From contig NZ_CP042425.1 in assembly GCF_008254045.1 (NCBI RefSeq), forward strand, positions 682,001 to 746,000: 64,000 nt of DNA, given 5' to 3'. The DNA is from Limnoglobus roseus. Its GTDB lineage: Bacteria; Planctomycetota; Planctomycetia; Gemmatales; Gemmataceae. This document shows, in pieces, positions 63,161 to 64,000 of this stretch. The position numbers and the translations under genes are program-made. Position 1 is the stretch's first letter; every line of letters starts with the position of its first letter. A model generated the notes under the pieces. That model made no database searches, was not told the origin of the DNA, and saw nothing but the letters and a program-made list of their open reading frames with translations.

Positions 63161-64000
63161 GGAAACGCTCGGTGAGGGGCCGGCTCGCGGAGTTGGTACC
63201 AGGTCCCGCGGTCGTGACGCTCGACCGCGGCGTACTCGGTGTCCAGAATCTGTTGGAGTTCAGGATACCGATTTTGAACCAGCCGGTCGTACCCGTGCGG
63301 CGAACCGGCGACGAAAACCGCGACGGGCTTCGCCCGCCGAACCTGTTCGATCAAACGGTTGCGGAGTTCCTGGTGGTAGAGTTCGACCGACCATCCGCTG
63401 ATCGCCACGGCGGGCCGGCGGGTCGCCTCCCAGTACACGAGCGGATCGCCGATGACCAAGATCGCGCCGGTCGGCGCGTCGGGCCGCGTGGCCCAGGCCG
63501 CTAATTCGCGGGCTTCGCGGTAGGCTTGCCCGGCGGCGAACCGGGCGGCAGCCCGACCTGCGGCCGAGAAGCCGCCGCCGTGCCGCAGGAGTCGCAGGTA
63601 GGCGTTGGCCCCGTGGCCGCAGGTCGGGGCCAACGCCAGCAGCACGCACGCCAACAGGACGACGCCTTCCCGCCGCGTCAGGTGCGGGCTTACGCGCTGC
63701 CAGATCGCGGGCCACGTATAGGCTGCCAGGACGCACGTCGGCACGCCCGGCAGGAGGACGTGGTACGTCCACCACGACCACGTTTGCACGAGGATCACGC
63801 TCGCACTCGCCCCGATCACGAGCCACAGGGCCACGACGAACGGGTCACGGCCCTGCCGAAGTCGGCACCAACTGCCGAGAACCACCGCGGCGAAGACAGC
63901 GGAGTAAAGCTCCATTCCCCAGCGGACCGTACCCGCCAGTCGGTCGAACCCGGCCGGTTCCGCCGCGGCCCGCATCCCGCGGGAATCGACGAACAGCGTT
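63157..64000 (-). CDS. Polytopic membrane protein, C-terminal part, glycosyltransferase-39-like
   Basis: The frame is open to the right edge (TLFVDSRGMRAAAEP precedes the first in-window ATG), so the 5' end is outside. About 281 residues are visible. Four membrane helices (YSAVFAAVVLGSW, VVALWLVIGASASVILVQ, YHVLLPGVPTCVLAAYTW, GVVLLACVLLALAPT) are followed by a soluble C-terminal domain of about 145 residues (GAILVIGDPLVYWEATRRP ... KPVAVFVAGSPHGYDRLVQ). The layout resembles PMT/ArnT-type glycosyltransferases using a lipid-linked sugar donor. The catalytic N-terminal loop is not in view. Confidence 0.65.
   Translation of the reverse strand, partial: TLFVDSRGMRAAAEPAGFDRLAGTVRWGMELYSAVFAAVVLGSWCRLRQGRDPFVVALWLVIGASASVILVQTWSWWTYHVLLPGVPTCVLAAYTWPAIWQRVSPHLTRREGVVLLACVLLALAPTCGHGANAYLRLLRHGGGFSAAGRAAARFAAGQAYREARELAAWATRPDAPTGAILVIGDPLVYWEATRRPAVAISGWSVELYHQELRNRLIEQVRRAKPVAVFVAGSPHGYDRLVQNRYPELQQILDTEYAAVERHDRGTWYQLREPAPHRAFP

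Overview
The window looks like chromosome of a planctomycete, most likely of the Gemmata/Gemmataceae group. The evidence is high GC, short intergenic gaps, and family content: a secreted YTV-type Val/Thr/Lys repeat protein, a DUF1559 prepilin-like protein with a small lipoprotein, a TIGR02996 repeat-companion protein with leucine-rich repeats, FG-GAP surface proteins carrying a conserved N-terminal LExRxxPA motif, a sulfatase, a Ser/Thr kinase with a planctomycete-style N-terminal extension, and many ORFans. No rRNA, tRNA, CRISPR array, insertion sequence or prophage was seen. Genus is inference; no alignment could be run.

Layout. 1-9.9 kb: end of a coiled-coil gene, the YTV cell-surface protein, a ureohydrolase, a gamma-carbonic-anhydrase-like/M24-like pair with overlapping stop and start, a c-type cytochrome, a GspG-like protein, a PhyH dioxygenase and a DUF2314 lipoprotein. 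9.9-15.2 kb: a chemosensory set (MCP, hybrid CheA, double CheW), all on the minus strand. 15.5-21.6 kb: HflX and a 1526-residue vWA surface protein. 22-27 kb: a coiled-coil protein, then a probable operon of two paralogous zinc-ribbon membrane proteins and a secreted protein, then an orphan secretin-N-like protein. 27-34.4 kb: amidase/sulfatase operon, HELYH metalloprotein, a fused glycosyltransferase-methyltransferase-like protein, AhpD-like protein, ATP-grasp ligase, kinase. 34.6-40.4 kb: two divergent, related FG-GAP proteins. 40.5-47.7 kb: thioredoxin-fold peroxidase, infC-rpmI-rplT, EF-hand protein, HAD phosphatase, argJ and an ABC ATPase. 47.7-51.7 kb: YdeP-type molybdopterin oxidoreductase and a DUF1559/lipoprotein pair. 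52-59.8 kb: miaB, three ORFans (one with a striking base-composition break), glnE and the TIGR02996 protein. 59.8-64 kb: B12-binding-type radical SAM protein, an ORFan, an SDR and the end of a polytopic membrane protein.

The most unusual material is partly non-coding. Three families of dispersed inverted repeats sit at gene ends: a REP-like element with a nested GTAA-capped hairpin showing covariation (three loci, one forming the 3' end of the YdeP-type gene), a TGAAGGGGTGA family that includes a perfect 34-bp inverted repeat between mcp and cheA, and a near-identical 30-bp palindrome at three gene ends. infC probably starts at ATC rather than ATG. Several proteins look structurally novel: the zinc-ribbon paralogue pair, the glycosyltransferase/TylF-like fusion, an M24 pseudo-enzyme, and an ORFan trio between miaB and glnE.
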